DNA of 56,249 bases from Anaerovoracaceae bacterium. Lineage in GTDB: Bacteria; Bacillota; Clostridia; Peptostreptococcales; Anaerovoracaceae. The stretch is taken from NCBI GenBank assembly GCA_029983755.1, contig JASBYX010000006.1, positions 1 to 56,249 on the forward strand, in the 5' to 3' direction. Below are positions 32,619 to 41,406 of this stretch, in pieces; within the stretch, counting starts at the first letter, position 1, and every line of letters begins with the position of its first letter. The position numbers and the translations under genes were made by a program. The notes under the pieces were generated by a model, which was given only the letters and a program-made list of their open reading frames with translations, was not told the DNA's origin and ran no database searches.

Positions 32619-34015
32619 TTTTTCCCTCCTTCTCCGGTTCTAAGCTCATCTTTGAGTTCGGCAAGCTTTCCATAAATCTCTTTATTGGAAAGGCTTGTGG
32701 TTCTGTTATCTGCGTAAAGGCCATCAACCCAAGTTTTTAGATTCTCTACGATTTCGCTGTCTTTGGAAATCGGCCCGTCAAGTCCAAGCCTTGTGAGCAC
32801 ACTCGGATGCTGATTAAGCCAATATGCAATTCCTGCAGCTCCGGAGGTTTTGCTGATGGCAACTCCCGGCTCTCTTCCTAAAATTTCACGAGTATCGAAT
32901 ATATTGTATATTTCCTCGTCCTTCATGAGACCATCGGCATGAATCCCGGCTCTTGTAACATTGAAGTCCTCTCCTACAAAAGGGGTCATCGGTGGAATCT
33001 CGTACCCCATCCTATCCCTGAAGAATTCGGCGATTTCGGTTATCACCTTTGTATCCATGCCGTCTGTGGATCCTCTGAGAGAAGCGTACTCCATAACCAT
33101 CGCTTCCAGTGGAATATTTCCTGTCCTTTCTCCTATTCCAAGCAGGGAACAGTTCACAGAGCAGCACCCATACATCCACGCCGTGCTTGCGTTAACCACA
33201 GCTTTGTAGAAATCATTGTGCCCATGCCATTCAAGCATCTCGCTGGGAACACCTGAGTAATGTTGAAGTCCGTAAATGATTCCCGGAACGGATCGTGGCA
33301 GAGCAACCCCCGGGTAAGGAACACCATAACCCATGGTATCGCAGGCACGAATTTTGATAGGCACCCCTACTTCCTCAGAAAGCTCCATTATCTTGTTCAC
33401 AAATGGGACTACAAAACCGTAGAAATCCGCTCTGGTTATATCTTCAAGATGGCACCTTGGAACTACTCCTGTTTCCAGGGCATCCCTAATTGTTTCCAGA
33501 TAAAATTCCATGGCCTGTCGTCTGTTTTTCTTCATTTTCTTAAAGATGTGGTAATCGCTGCAGCTCACAAGAATTCCCGTTTCCTTGATTCCAAGGGACT
33601 TCACAAGCTGAAAATCTTCTTTCTTTGCCCTGATCCATGTGGTAATTTCCGGGAACTTCAGTCCCAGATCAAGACATTTCTCCACAGCCTCCCTGTCTTT
33701 CTTGGTGTATACGAAAAACTCGCTCTGGCGAATTAGCCCAAACGGCCCCCCAAGCTTACTCATAAGCTTAAAAATCTCAACTATGTCCTCAGTTTCGTAA
33801 GGGGCTCTGGACTGCATTCCGTCTCTAAATGTTGTGTCCGTAATCCAGATGTCGTCCGGCATGTTCATAGGTACTTTCCTGTGGTTCCAAACTACTTTCG
33901 GGATTTCGTCATAACTGTACATGTCTCTATATAGCTTTGGCTCTACAACGTCCTGAAGCTCATAGCTATATTCCTTTTTCTCTAATAAATTAGTCTTTGG
34001 GGAAATATCCAGCAT
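32615..34015 (-). CDS. Re-citrate synthase (HMGL-like family)
   Basis: This 466-residue TIM-barrel acyltransferase belongs to the homocitrate/isopropylmalate synthase family. IWITDTTFRDGMQSRAPYET carries the HMGL signature with metal-binding Asp, and LEWHGHNDFYKAVVNASTAW the metal-binding His pair. The long N-terminal part (YSYELQDVVEPKLYRDMYSY) is shared with the clostridial Re-face citrate synthases rather than with LeuA. The operon partners aconitase and isocitrate dehydrogenase, and the absence of a Si-type citrate synthase here, support citrate formation from oxaloacetate and acetyl-CoA. The start ATG follows AAGGAGGAGAC. It is the first gene of the operon, with a 145-nt leader. Confidence 0.82.
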   Translation of the reverse strand: MLDISPKTNLLEKKEYSYELQDVVEPKLYRDMYSYDEIPKVVWNHRKVPMNMPDDIWITDTTFRDGMQSRAPYETEDIVEIFKLMSKLGGPFGLIRQSEFFVYTKKDREAVEKCLDLGLKFPEITTWIRAKKEDFQLVKSLGIKETGILVSCSDYHIFKKMKKNRRQAMEFYLETIRDALETGVVPRCHLEDITRADFYGFVVPFVNKIMELSEEVGVPIKIRACDTMGYGVPYPGVALPRSVPGIIYGLQHYSGVPSEMLEWHGHNDFYKAVVNASTAWMYGCCSVNCSLLGIGERTGNIPLEAMVMEYASLRGSTDGMDTKVITEIAEFFRDRMGYEIPPMTPFVGEDFNVTRAGIHADGLMKDEEIYNIFDTREILGREPGVAISKTSGAAGIAYWLNQHPSVLTRLGLDGPISKDSEIVENLKTWVDGLYADNRTTSLSNKEIYGKLAELKDELRTGEGGKK

Positions 34016-34155
34016 GTCTCCTCCTTATCAACAAAATATTTGCTTTTCCCGGGTTTACGGCTATCCTTACAACTGTCACCTGTCACCCTGTTTTACCTAT
34101 TACTATTGCCGCAGTTTACTTCATGAAAATGGCTACGGCTATCATGAAATCTAGG

Positions 34156-34195
34156 CTTGTATACAAGTATACTCCCACTCAGGTGCACCTGTCAA
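34156..34195 (-). promoter_or_regulatory. Promoter and GntR-type operator of the citrate operon
   Basis: On the minus strand TTGACA (complement of 34190-34195), an 18-nt spacer and TATACT (complement of 34166-34171). The perfect dyad CTTGTATACAAG (34156-34167) overlaps the -10 and start site and matches the right half of the B. subtilis GntR operator fully (ATACAAGTAT). The spacer also contains the dyad AGGTGCACCT. Confidence 0.75.
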
Positions 34196-34540
34196 CCGTT
34201 AATGCTTTAACACGGTAAATAGCTGTGGCTAACACGTCTGAGTAAGCCGACTATGTAATAGTATCTACGGAGGAAAATCTATGGAGGAAAATCTCTGATG
34301 TGAAAAGAGGCTCATGGTAAAAAATACAGAGGGTAATGCCCTTTATAACAGCACAAAAGCGTCTAAGTCCGTTTATCTCTAGTTAGGGATATGTGGGAAT
34401 GCTTTCCCATACAACTTTGCAACCTGCAACCTAAAAATCAATACATTGCATTTTGCCCGTTAACCCCTAACCACCTAAATATGACTTAGACGCTTTAAAT
34501 ATTTTGTTGAATGATGAAAATTTTTACAAAGAAGCTTGCC
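34196..34540. other. Gene-free stretch with nested inverted repeats
   Basis: No gene is present. AAGCGTCTAAGTC (about 34347-34360) is the inverse of GACTTAGACGCTT (34483-34496). Inside it, GTTAGGG pairs with CCCTAAC and TGGGAA pairs with TTTCCCA. The right arm continues into AAATATTTTGTTG (34497-34509), which is the exact inverse of CAACAAAATATTT at 34027-34039. GGAGGAAAATCT occurs twice in tandem at about 34266 and 34281. It could be a small non-autonomous element or a structured 3' region of the MATE transcript. Confidence 0.5.
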
Positions 34541-35947
34541 TTACTGAGGCACCTTCTCGTGAATCTCGTTTGCAGGGAACTCGTAATCCACCTTCGGCAT
34601 ATGCTTAAATTCGTATGCCAGAAAGGCCATCGCAACTGCAAATGCCACAAAATCGGAAATCGGTGCCGAGAACATCAGACCGGTGATTCCAAAGAATTTT
34701 GGCAGTATAAACAGCAGGGGAAGTAGGAAAATAACCTGCTTAATCAGGGAAAGAATTGCTCCCTTTATAGGCTTTCCAATTGCCGGGAAGAATGTCGTAG
34801 CTGACATCTGAAGGCCGTTTAAGAAAGTGCAGAAAAGGAATGTCCTCATAAACTTAACACCGAAGTCAAAATACAACTTGTTTCCCTGCCCGAAGAGAGA
34901 AATAATCTCCTTAGGAAATATCTGAAATGCGCCAAAACAGACCACAGAAATTGCGAATGTGGTGATGAGTAATATTCTCACAGTTTCCCTCACCCTGTTG
35001 TACTTTCTCGCCCCATAGTTGTAACCGCAGATAGGCTGAGCACCTTGAACTAAGCCTATTGCCAGAGCCACAAAGATTACATTAATCTTCATTACGATAC
35101 CGGCGCTGGCTATTGGAATTTCACTGCCATATATGGAAGCTGCTCCATAGATTTTCAAAAGGTTGTTCATTGATACCTGAACAAGCATATTGGAAATCTG
35201 GAATATTAGAGATGTGATGCCCATTACAAATATGATCCTGATGAGGCCAAGCTTAGGTTTAAAGTCCGCCCACTCAAACTTTACAGACTTAAATCTAGTA
35301 AAATATCTTGCAAGTATCAATGCGGAAATAACTTGGCTTATAACAGTTGCCCAAGCAGCACCTGCGATCCCGATATCAAATACGAATATGAAAAGTGGGT
35401 CCAAAACCGTGTTGAGAACTGCTCCGGTGATTATCGCTCCCATAGAATAAGTGGAAGCACCGTCTGCTCTCACAAGTGGATTGGTGCCTATAGAAAAAAG
35501 CAAAAACGGTATACCAAATGAGGTTATCCCGGCATACTCCATGGCATAATCCAAAATTTGATCCGTAGCTCCAAAAGCTATCATTATTTTCTGCAAGAAA
35601 ACACGAATTATTATGCATATAACTATGCCGCTGATGACAAGAAATCCTCCTGCCGTACCGGCAACACTCTTAGCGAGCTGATTGTTCCGCCTCCCCAGTT
35701 CCAAATTAAACTTAGCCGCCGACCCCAGCCCTGTCATAAGCCCTATAGCCATACAAATTGTCGTGATTGGAAACGCAATATTCGTCGCAGCATTCCCCAA
35801 ATATCCGACACCTTGTCCGATAAAAATCTGATCCACGACATTATAAAGCGCACTGACAACGTTTGCAATTATAGCCGGGATCGCCAATGAAGCCAAAAGC
35901 CTTGGAATTGGCTTCGACCCCATCGGATTAAGTGCATATTTCTCCAT
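34541..35947 (-). CDS. MATE family efflux transporter
   Basis: This 468-residue, 12-helix membrane protein is of the MatE superfamily. It begins MEKYALNPMGSKPIPRLL and contains the duplicated MATE pattern: PAIIANVVSALYNVVDQIFI at the N-half, GTNPLVRADGASTYSMGAII, and VQGAQPICGYNYGARKYNRV in the C-half. It probably exports cationic drugs or metabolites with Na+ or H+ antiport. The open frame extends 42 codons further upstream, but the ATG at 35947 has GAGGGGGA six bases ahead. It is separately transcribed. The substrate is unknown. Confidence 0.88.
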   Translation of the reverse strand: MEKYALNPMGSKPIPRLLASLAIPAIIANVVSALYNVVDQIFIGQGVGYLGNAATNIAFPITTICMAIGLMTGLGSAAKFNLELGRRNNQLAKSVAGTAGGFLVISGIVICIIIRVFLQKIMIAFGATDQILDYAMEYAGITSFGIPFLLFSIGTNPLVRADGASTYSMGAIITGAVLNTVLDPLFIFVFDIGIAGAAWATVISQVISALILARYFTRFKSVKFEWADFKPKLGLIRIIFVMGITSLIFQISNMLVQVSMNNLLKIYGAASIYGSEIPIASAGIVMKINVIFVALAIGLVQGAQPICGYNYGARKYNRVRETVRILLITTFAISVVCFGAFQIFPKEIISLFGQGNKLYFDFGVKFMRTFLFCTFLNGLQMSATTFFPAIGKPIKGAILSLIKQVIFLLPLLFILPKFFGITGLMFSAPISDFVAFAVAMAFLAYEFKHMPKVDYEFPANEIHEKVPQ

Positions 35948-36032
35948 ACAAATCCCCCTCTTTATCAAATGTGTACGTAATAATATATACCCGACATAGA
36001 GCTTTTCAATAATTTTACAAACGGAAATTAAA

Positions 36033-36068
36033 ATACCCCCGGCCGAAAAATTCAGCACAGAGGGTATC
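36033..36068 (-). terminator. Terminator of the NEAT-like surface protein
   Basis: ATACCC at 36033-36038 pairs with GGGTAT at 36062-36067. On the minus strand it is followed by TTTTAATTT. It is placed right after the stop of the 925-residue wall protein. Confidence 0.65.
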
Positions 36069-36101
36069 ATCATCTTGTGTTTTCAAATCCCTAACTTTTA
36101 T

Positions 36102-38879
36102 TTAATTTCTTACTCTTTTTCTCAACAAAACAGCTGCGCTTCCGGAGATAATGGCTACGAGTAGTAACATCGGTAGTTGACTGTCATCGCCTGTTTTAGG
36201 TGCTTTTGATTTCGAAGAAATTGAGTTATCAGGAGTAAGCGATTTACTTGAAGAAATTAGTTTATCAGGAGCAACCGGTTTACCATGATTACTCATATCT
36301 TTTTCTTTCAAATCAACTTCCTTCAAATCAGCCTTTGCAATGTGGAAAGTGCCGTTTGCCGAGCCTTCTTTTGTTATTAATTCTAAAGTATGCCTTCCGG
36401 TGGATAGATTATCCAATGCTACCTTTTTTAAATTAACAATTATACTTCCTTTAGAAATTGTAAAATCTTTTTCCTTACCTAGAGTTTTTCCATCAATCTT
36501 TACTTCGATGAACTTATCAGGGTCAGTGTTTTCAAATTCAAGGGATAGGCCTTTGGATTTGCCTATTGTGTAGATATACTCACCCTTAGGGTTTTTCCCG
36601 ATTTCATTGTTTTTGTTTAATCTGTCGGAATTGATTAGTTTTATTTCTAATTTTGCTTTCTCAGAATTTCCAACTGTTTCGGGTTCTTTAGGCATCTCAG
36701 GCGCTGGTGCCGGCTCTGGCGCAGGTTCCGGCTTTGGTGCTGGTGCAGGTGCCGGCGTTGGAGCTGGTGCTGGCGCAGGTGCCGGTGTTGGCTTTGGTGT
36801 TGGTGCAGGTGCAGGCGCTGGCGTCGGTGTCGGCGTTCCTAGTGCAGGTTCTGACTCAGGCGCTGGTGTTGGTGCAGGCGCTGGCTTTGGTGCCGGTGTC
36901 GGCGCAGGCTCTGGCGCAGGTTCCGGCTTTGGTGCTGGTGCAGGCGTTGGCGCTGGCGCTGGTGTCGGTGCTGGCTCCGGTGCCGGTGCAGGCGTTGGTG
37001 TCGGCGCAGGTGCCGGTTCTGGCGCTGGTGCTGGTGCAGGTGCCGGTTCTGGTGCTGGCGCAGGCGTCGGTGCCGGCTCTGACGCTGGTGCCGCAGCTGG
37101 CTTAAGACCTGCCACTGCTTTGTCGATTTCGTCAATCAACTTCTTAAGCTCAGATCTTGAAAGGTTATATCTGTCCCTCCAAAGGCCGTTACCCTTTGCA
37201 ACCACTGCCTTCACAGGAGCATAGCTCTCAGATGAATATTCATTTGCTTTAAGATTTTCAGCATTTTCAAGCTTTTTAGCAAACTCATCCATTTCCTTCA
37301 AGACTAGATTGTTTTCCTTAGCAAATTTAAGAAGGTTAGTAACTAGGTCAACATTTTCTTGGGTGGCATTAGCATCATCCATGAGTTTCACAGCTCTGTC
37401 GAAAATCTTTAGATAAGCCTTTTTGCCCGACTCCTTATAATAGCCCGCGAGAACATCATCATAAGTCTCTTTCTCACCCTTAATCACCTTATCAAGTTCA
37501 GTCTTGTTGGCCTTTGATAATTCCTGTCCCTCTGCTCTCTTTGAAGTTGGATCAAGAACGATTATCGCCGGCATTTCTGTAGGACTTGGGCCGACCATCT
37601 GTGCCTTCAGGTAGACTTTTATATTTTTCCCGTGGTTTTTAGGCAATTCGATTTTGTATACTTTGCTCCTATCCTCTCCCTCAGAAATAACAGGAGCGAC
37701 TTTTTTGACTCCATTATCATCATAGGAAAGCCCAAGCAAAACAGCATCAAGGGACATGACCTTACCAACGATGAATTTCACCTGGTATTCTACTGTACTT
37801 CCCTTGTCAATCATCAAAATATCCTTGTTCATAAAAGATTGTGCCATGGATTCTGTGTTCAGGTCGCCGGCCTGCATGAGTTTAGCATTTATATTGAACC
37901 TGTTTGCAGAATCTGATTTAGCTACGAGTCCCTTAATAGCGTCAGACAATTTCTTTTCAATTGCCTTCATCAGCTTTGCATTTGATATCTTTCCTGAATC
38001 CACATCACCCTTAACCTGAGCGAAAATCTTTTTCAGGTTATTCATGCTGGAGAGAGTGTAGTTACTCTCCTCAGTTATTTTGTTGTTTGCATCTGCTAGG
38101 AGCCTGTCGTATTCTTCCCTGGAAAATGCCTTGTAACTCAGCTTGGCTGCCGCCTCCTTCAGTAAATCCTCAGCCTGTTTAAGTTCCTCAGGAGTTGCAT
38201 TCGCCTTTTTGAAGGCATTATCTGCGGCCTCATATTTTGTTCTGAAATCGGAAAGCTTAGCATTATCCCACAGCTCTTTATCGTTTTCCATATAAGTTTT
38301 TCTGTGCTGATAGAGAACTTTTGCCAAAGAGTTTCTGGCAGTTCTGGATGAAAAATTATCTGTTTTCTCAAACTCGTCTATAACCTTCAGAATTGCATCG
38401 TGAACCTTGCCCGGGGTTTCGTCCTTTAGAGCATCGCTTCCCATCATTGTAATGCCATCGGGTCTTGGCATTTTCTTGATTTCCTCGAAAGTCTTCCCGG
38501 AATACTTAGTTAGGCCTCCTCCTGACTTGAATTGCTCCCAAACTAGGGCAACCCAGCCTGAACCTTGGGAATCCTTATCCAAAATTCCCTCGACAAAGGC
38601 AGCATTCTTTGCGATATGAACCTCAAGGTTATACACGGATTTTCCCGTGTGATCAATTCTTATAGCCTTTGTCTCAGTTCCAATCAGATATTTTTGATTA
38701 TCTTCCCTTTGGCTGGCCCCTCCAACGGCATCCACGTTTCCGGGTTTGTGGGAAGTTTCAGTACCATGCACAGGTGTGGCAAACTTAAAAGCCATTGCAA
38801 ATATACCCATAGTTATTGATAGAGCAACTATGAGAATTAATGCGACAGTTTGCTTACCTGACTCTGCTTTTCTTACCAT
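36102..38879 (-). CDS. Cell-wall anchored protein with NEAT-like and FIVAR-like domains
   Basis: This is a 925-residue sortase substrate. A signal peptide (residues 1-38) comes first. Helical FIVAR-like segments follow (for example EEYDRLLADANNKITEESNY). A beta-rich region at about 335-442 (STVEYQVKFIVGKVMSLDAV ... PTEMPAIIVLD) resembles a NEAT domain but lacks the heme-ligating Y-x3-Y. Another FIVAR-like stretch is followed by a Pro/Ala/Glu spacer of about 130 residues (595-726) and a second beta-type domain. The sorting signal APKTGD, a hydrophobic stretch and RKRVRN end the protein. NEAT proteins take heme from the host. A DtxR-like iron box overlaps its promoter. Heme or iron capture is inferred, not shown. 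Confidence 0.78.
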   Translation of the reverse strand: MVRKAESGKQTVALILIVALSITMGIFAMAFKFATPVHGTETSHKPGNVDAVGGASQREDNQKYLIGTETKAIRIDHTGKSVYNLEVHIAKNAAFVEGILDKDSQGSGWVALVWEQFKSGGGLTKYSGKTFEEIKKMPRPDGITMMGSDALKDETPGKVHDAILKVIDEFEKTDNFSSRTARNSLAKVLYQHRKTYMENDKELWDNAKLSDFRTKYEAADNAFKKANATPEELKQAEDLLKEAAAKLSYKAFSREEYDRLLADANNKITEESNYTLSSMNNLKKIFAQVKGDVDSGKISNAKLMKAIEKKLSDAIKGLVAKSDSANRFNINAKLMQAGDLNTESMAQSFMNKDILMIDKGSTVEYQVKFIVGKVMSLDAVLLGLSYDDNGVKKVAPVISEGEDRSKVYKIELPKNHGKNIKVYLKAQMVGPSPTEMPAIIVLDPTSKRAEGQELSKANKTELDKVIKGEKETYDDVLAGYYKESGKKAYLKIFDRAVKLMDDANATQENVDLVTNLLKFAKENNLVLKEMDEFAKKLENAENLKANEYSSESYAPVKAVVAKGNGLWRDRYNLSRSELKKLIDEIDKAVAGLKPAAAPASEPAPTPAPAPEPAPAPAPAPEPAPAPTPTPAPAPEPAPTPAPAPTPAPAPKPEPAPEPAPTPAPKPAPAPTPAPESEPALGTPTPTPAPAPAPTPKPTPAPAPAPAPTPAPAPAPKPEPAPEPAPAPEMPKEPETVGNSEKAKLEIKLINSDRLNKNNEIGKNPKGEYIYTIGKSKGLSLEFENTDPDKFIEVKIDGKTLGKEKDFTISKGSIIVNLKKVALDNLSTGRHTLELITKEGSANGTFHIAKADLKEVDLKEKDMSNHGKPVAPDKLISSSKSLTPDNSISSKSKAPKTGDDSQLPMLLLVAIISGSAAVLLRKRVRN
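36690..37100 (-). repeat. Pro/Ala-rich codon repeat in wall protein
   Basis: About 130 codons alternate Pro and Ala with Glu, Lys or Thr, using GCN-CCN hexamers in many synonymous variants. This is a wall-spanning spacer. The run can slip or recombine, so its length probably varies between strains and may be misassembled. Confidence 0.8.
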
Positions 38880-38942
38880 ACAAATCTCCTTTCTGGTCTT
38901 GTTGCCCTTTTTTATCTCGGGCTTGTTAATATTAAAGCAGAG

Positions 38943-38974
38943 TTAGTATAACCTAACCTAGTTAGTATGGTCAA
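38943..38974 (-). promoter_or_regulatory. Promoter with DtxR-like iron box
   Basis: On the minus strand TTGACC (complement of 38969-38974), an 18-nt spacer and TATACT (complement of 38945-38950). The 19-bp site at 38943-38961 (TTAGTATAACCTAACCTAG) agrees with the DtxR consensus TTAGGTTAGCCTAACCTAA at 15 of 19 positions by my count and covers the -10. The octamer GTTAGTAT is also directly repeated at 38942 and 38961. Confidence 0.55.
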
Positions 38975-39043
38975 ACAAAATACTGTCGTGCCACAGTTTT
39001 CTTACAAAATTGATTGTGATTTCGAAAGCGTTAGCTCTTATAA

Positions 39044-40615
39044 TTAGTCCTCATCATTTTTGAGATTCAAATTTACTTTTTCGACAGCATCTGCAAGCTC
39101 CTTAACATGAGGGTGGACTTCTTGACTCCATATTTTCTGCGGCTCTTGGTCAAACACTTTCTCTCCCTCAAACAAAATAACGGCACGATCCGCCACTCTT
39201 CTGACAGCCATCAGATCGTGGGCTATGAATATTACTGAAAGATTTCTCTTCTTCGCAAGGTTTTTCAATAAATCAAGAATCTTGATCTGGGTTGAGAGAT
39301 CAAGTGCTGAAATTATCTCATCAGCTATGAGGACTTTGGGTTTAGTAAGTAAGGCTCTTGAAATCGCAAGCCGCTGCATTTGACCTCCAGAAACCTGTGT
39401 CGGTTTCTTCTTTATTATCTCTATAGGTAGATCGCACTCTGAAATTATACTCCTAATTTCTTCATCTATATTCTCTCTGTCCATTCCCGAAGCAATGCAT
39501 GCTTCTTTGAGGGAATACTCTATAGTGTAGTCTTGGTTGAACGAGGCAATAGCATTTTGAAATATCATTTGAACAGGGAATCTATCTAAGGATCTGTCTC
39601 TTGAACCAATTCCGGGAATCTCTCTATCTCTGAACAGAACATTTCCACTGTCCATTGGAATTATCCCTGTAATAATTCGTGAAAGGGTGGATTTCCCACA
39701 ACCAGAAACTCCTGCAAGACCTAGGATTTCTCCCTCATAGAGAGTAAAGCTGACACCTTTTAGGACAGGTTTCTCCTTGGAATCAAAAGTTTTCCATATA
39801 TTTTCCACTTGCAATATTGGAGTTCTCTCCGGGGATATTTTTACACCATTATTAGTATGCGTACTAACGGGCATATCAAGCACTTCATCAGCGTCCCCTG
39901 ATTCCACGACAATACCCTGTCCAAATACTATTATTTTGTTGCAAAGCTTTCTCACCATGCCCGGGCTGTGGCTTATGTAAATCATAGTAAAACTATACCT
40001 TTCCATCAGCCTTTGAAGAAGCTCCACAGAGCGTGCCTGATTTAGGACATCCAGCGCCGAGGAAGGCTCATCTGCAAGGATGATTTCCGGTTCTTTAGCT
40101 AAAACCATTGCCATCAGGGTTCGCTGCCTCATACCACCGGAAAATTGGTGTGGATACTTGTTTAAATTTGCTCTTGTAGGCTCAATTCCGATAAATTCCA
40201 GACCGTCTATGGCTATATCCTTTGCTTCATGCTTAGATACTCCATTGCAAAAGCTGATGTTTTGTGACATTTGATCTATGATTTTCATATGGGGATTTAA
40301 AGAATTTAGAGCGTTTTGGGGAATGTATCCGAGCTTTTTCCTTCTGAAAACTTCTCTTTCCTCATTTTTCATTGTCAAAATGTTTTCTTGCCCTTTGTAT
40401 ATAGATTCACCTTGAATATTCCACTGTCTTTGATCAAGAAACCCCATAGATGCTGAGAATGTAAGGCTTTTCCCTCCACCTGAAGATCCTACTACTCCCA
40501 ATTTATCCCCGGGCATTAGTTGCAGGTCAACACCCTTGATAATATTTTTACCGTCCTTTGCACTTCTTAGGCCAACTCTCAGGTCTTTGAGCTCAAGAAT
40601 ATACTCATTATTCAT
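39044..40615 (-). CDS. Oligopeptide/nickel-type ABC transporter, fused double ATPase
   Basis: This 523-residue protein holds two ABC ATPase domains in tandem. The first has Walker A GSSGGGKS, signature FSGGMRQR and Walker B ILADEPSSALD. The second has Walker A GVSGCGKS, signature VSGGQMQR and Walker B LIADEIISALD. This is the DppDF/NikDE arrangement in one chain. It energises uptake through the two permeases encoded just upstream. The ATG at 40615 follows GGGAGGAG and overlaps the permease stop by eight bases; the longer frame to 40681 is inside that gene. The set lies under a cobalamin riboswitch, so cobalt, a cobalt chelate or a corrinoid is the likely cargo. Confidence 0.88.
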   Translation of the reverse strand: MNNEYILELKDLRVGLRSAKDGKNIIKGVDLQLMPGDKLGVVGSSGGGKSLTFSASMGFLDQRQWNIQGESIYKGQENILTMKNEEREVFRRKKLGYIPQNALNSLNPHMKIIDQMSQNISFCNGVSKHEAKDIAIDGLEFIGIEPTRANLNKYPHQFSGGMRQRTLMAMVLAKEPEIILADEPSSALDVLNQARSVELLQRLMERYSFTMIYISHSPGMVRKLCNKIIVFGQGIVVESGDADEVLDMPVSTHTNNGVKISPERTPILQVENIWKTFDSKEKPVLKGVSFTLYEGEILGLAGVSGCGKSTLSRIITGIIPMDSGNVLFRDREIPGIGSRDRSLDRFPVQMIFQNAIASFNQDYTIEYSLKEACIASGMDRENIDEEIRSIISECDLPIEIIKKKPTQVSGGQMQRLAISRALLTKPKVLIADEIISALDLSTQIKILDLLKNLAKKRNLSVIFIAHDLMAVRRVADRAVILFEGEKVFDQEPQKIWSQEVHPHVKELADAVEKVNLNLKNDED

Positions 40616-41405
40616 ATAGCAACTCCTCCCTGGATCGTGACATTTTAAAATTGTCAAAGGCGTAATAAAAAATAAGGGCAAGAATCAATATCCCCATAGA
40701 TGGCCACAGCAATAGTATGGGGCGATCGATCAAATATGTCCTGTACTGATATAACATAGTCCCCCAGTCAGGCGCTGATGTATCAGTTCCAAGTCCTATG
40801 AATGTTAGGGATGCATAGGCTAAAACTATGCTCCCGGCTTTTCCACCCATAAGTGTAAGTGCAGGACCAACCACTTTAGGCAAAATATGTCTAAGTAGGA
40901 TTTTAGTTTTCGGAATGCAGAGGAGTTCCACTGCCTGGATATATTCACTATCCTTCAGTTTCTTCGTCAATGCCTCCGTTTGGTTAGAATAGATTCCTAT
41001 ATCACAAACGCCCAATACAATTCCTATCGTCACCGGATTAGCTCCAAACTTTGCAGTAGCTATAAGTGCCAAGACAAATGATGGGATTATCATGGATATA
41101 TCGGAAAAGAGTCTTGCAAATACTTCTACAGCACCGCCAAAATATCCGCTGCAAATTCCCAAAATAAGTCCAAATATCATTGAAATCGCAATGGCTGCCA
41201 AAAGTACCGACACGGTTCTGTTAAATCCATAGATCATAAGGGACAGTATATCTCTGCCGAACTGATCTGTACCAAGAAGGTGTTCATGGCTTGTTGGTAA
41301 AAATGCACTTCCCATATTTACAGTTTTGGGATTCTGTATCGATATTATCATAGTTAATATGTAAAGAAGAAAAATTATTCCCATGGAAATATATACTTTT
41401 TTCAT
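40608..41405 (-). CDS. ABC transporter permease, DppC/NikC type
   Basis: This inner-membrane permease of 265 residues has one N-terminal helix (MGIIFLLYILTMIIS), then HLLGTDQFGRDILSLMIYGF, the standard DppC/NikC entry, and five further helices. The EAA-type loop (EYIQAVELLCIPKTKILLRHILP) contacts the ATPase. The ATG at 41405 lies one base after the stop of the upstream permease, with GGAG in front; the frame further upstream is not used. It works with the DppB-type permease, fused ATPase and lipoprotein as one importer. Confidence 0.88.
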   Translation of the reverse strand: MKKVYISMGIIFLLYILTMIISIQNPKTVNMGSAFLPTSHEHLLGTDQFGRDILSLMIYGFNRTVSVLLAAIAISMIFGLILGICSGYFGGAVEVFARLFSDISMIIPSFVLALIATAKFGANPVTIGIVLGVCDIGIYSNQTEALTKKLKDSEYIQAVELLCIPKTKILLRHILPKVVGPALTLMGGKAGSIVLAYASLTFIGLGTDTSAPDWGTMLYQYRTYLIDRPILLLWPSMGILILALIFYYAFDNFKMSRSREELLYE

Positions 41406-41406
41406 C

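Noticed and set aside
34261..34300. Five-codon ORF with a perfect ribosome site (GGAGG then ATGGAGGAAAATCTCTGA)
   Set aside because: It comes from a 12-bp tandem repeat and leads into no gene on the plus strand, so a leader-peptide role is unsupported.
36607..37224. Plus-strand Gly/Ala-rich frames opposite the wall protein
   Set aside because: They are the antisense of the Pro/Ala codon repeat and have no start signals; the minus-strand protein explains the sequence.
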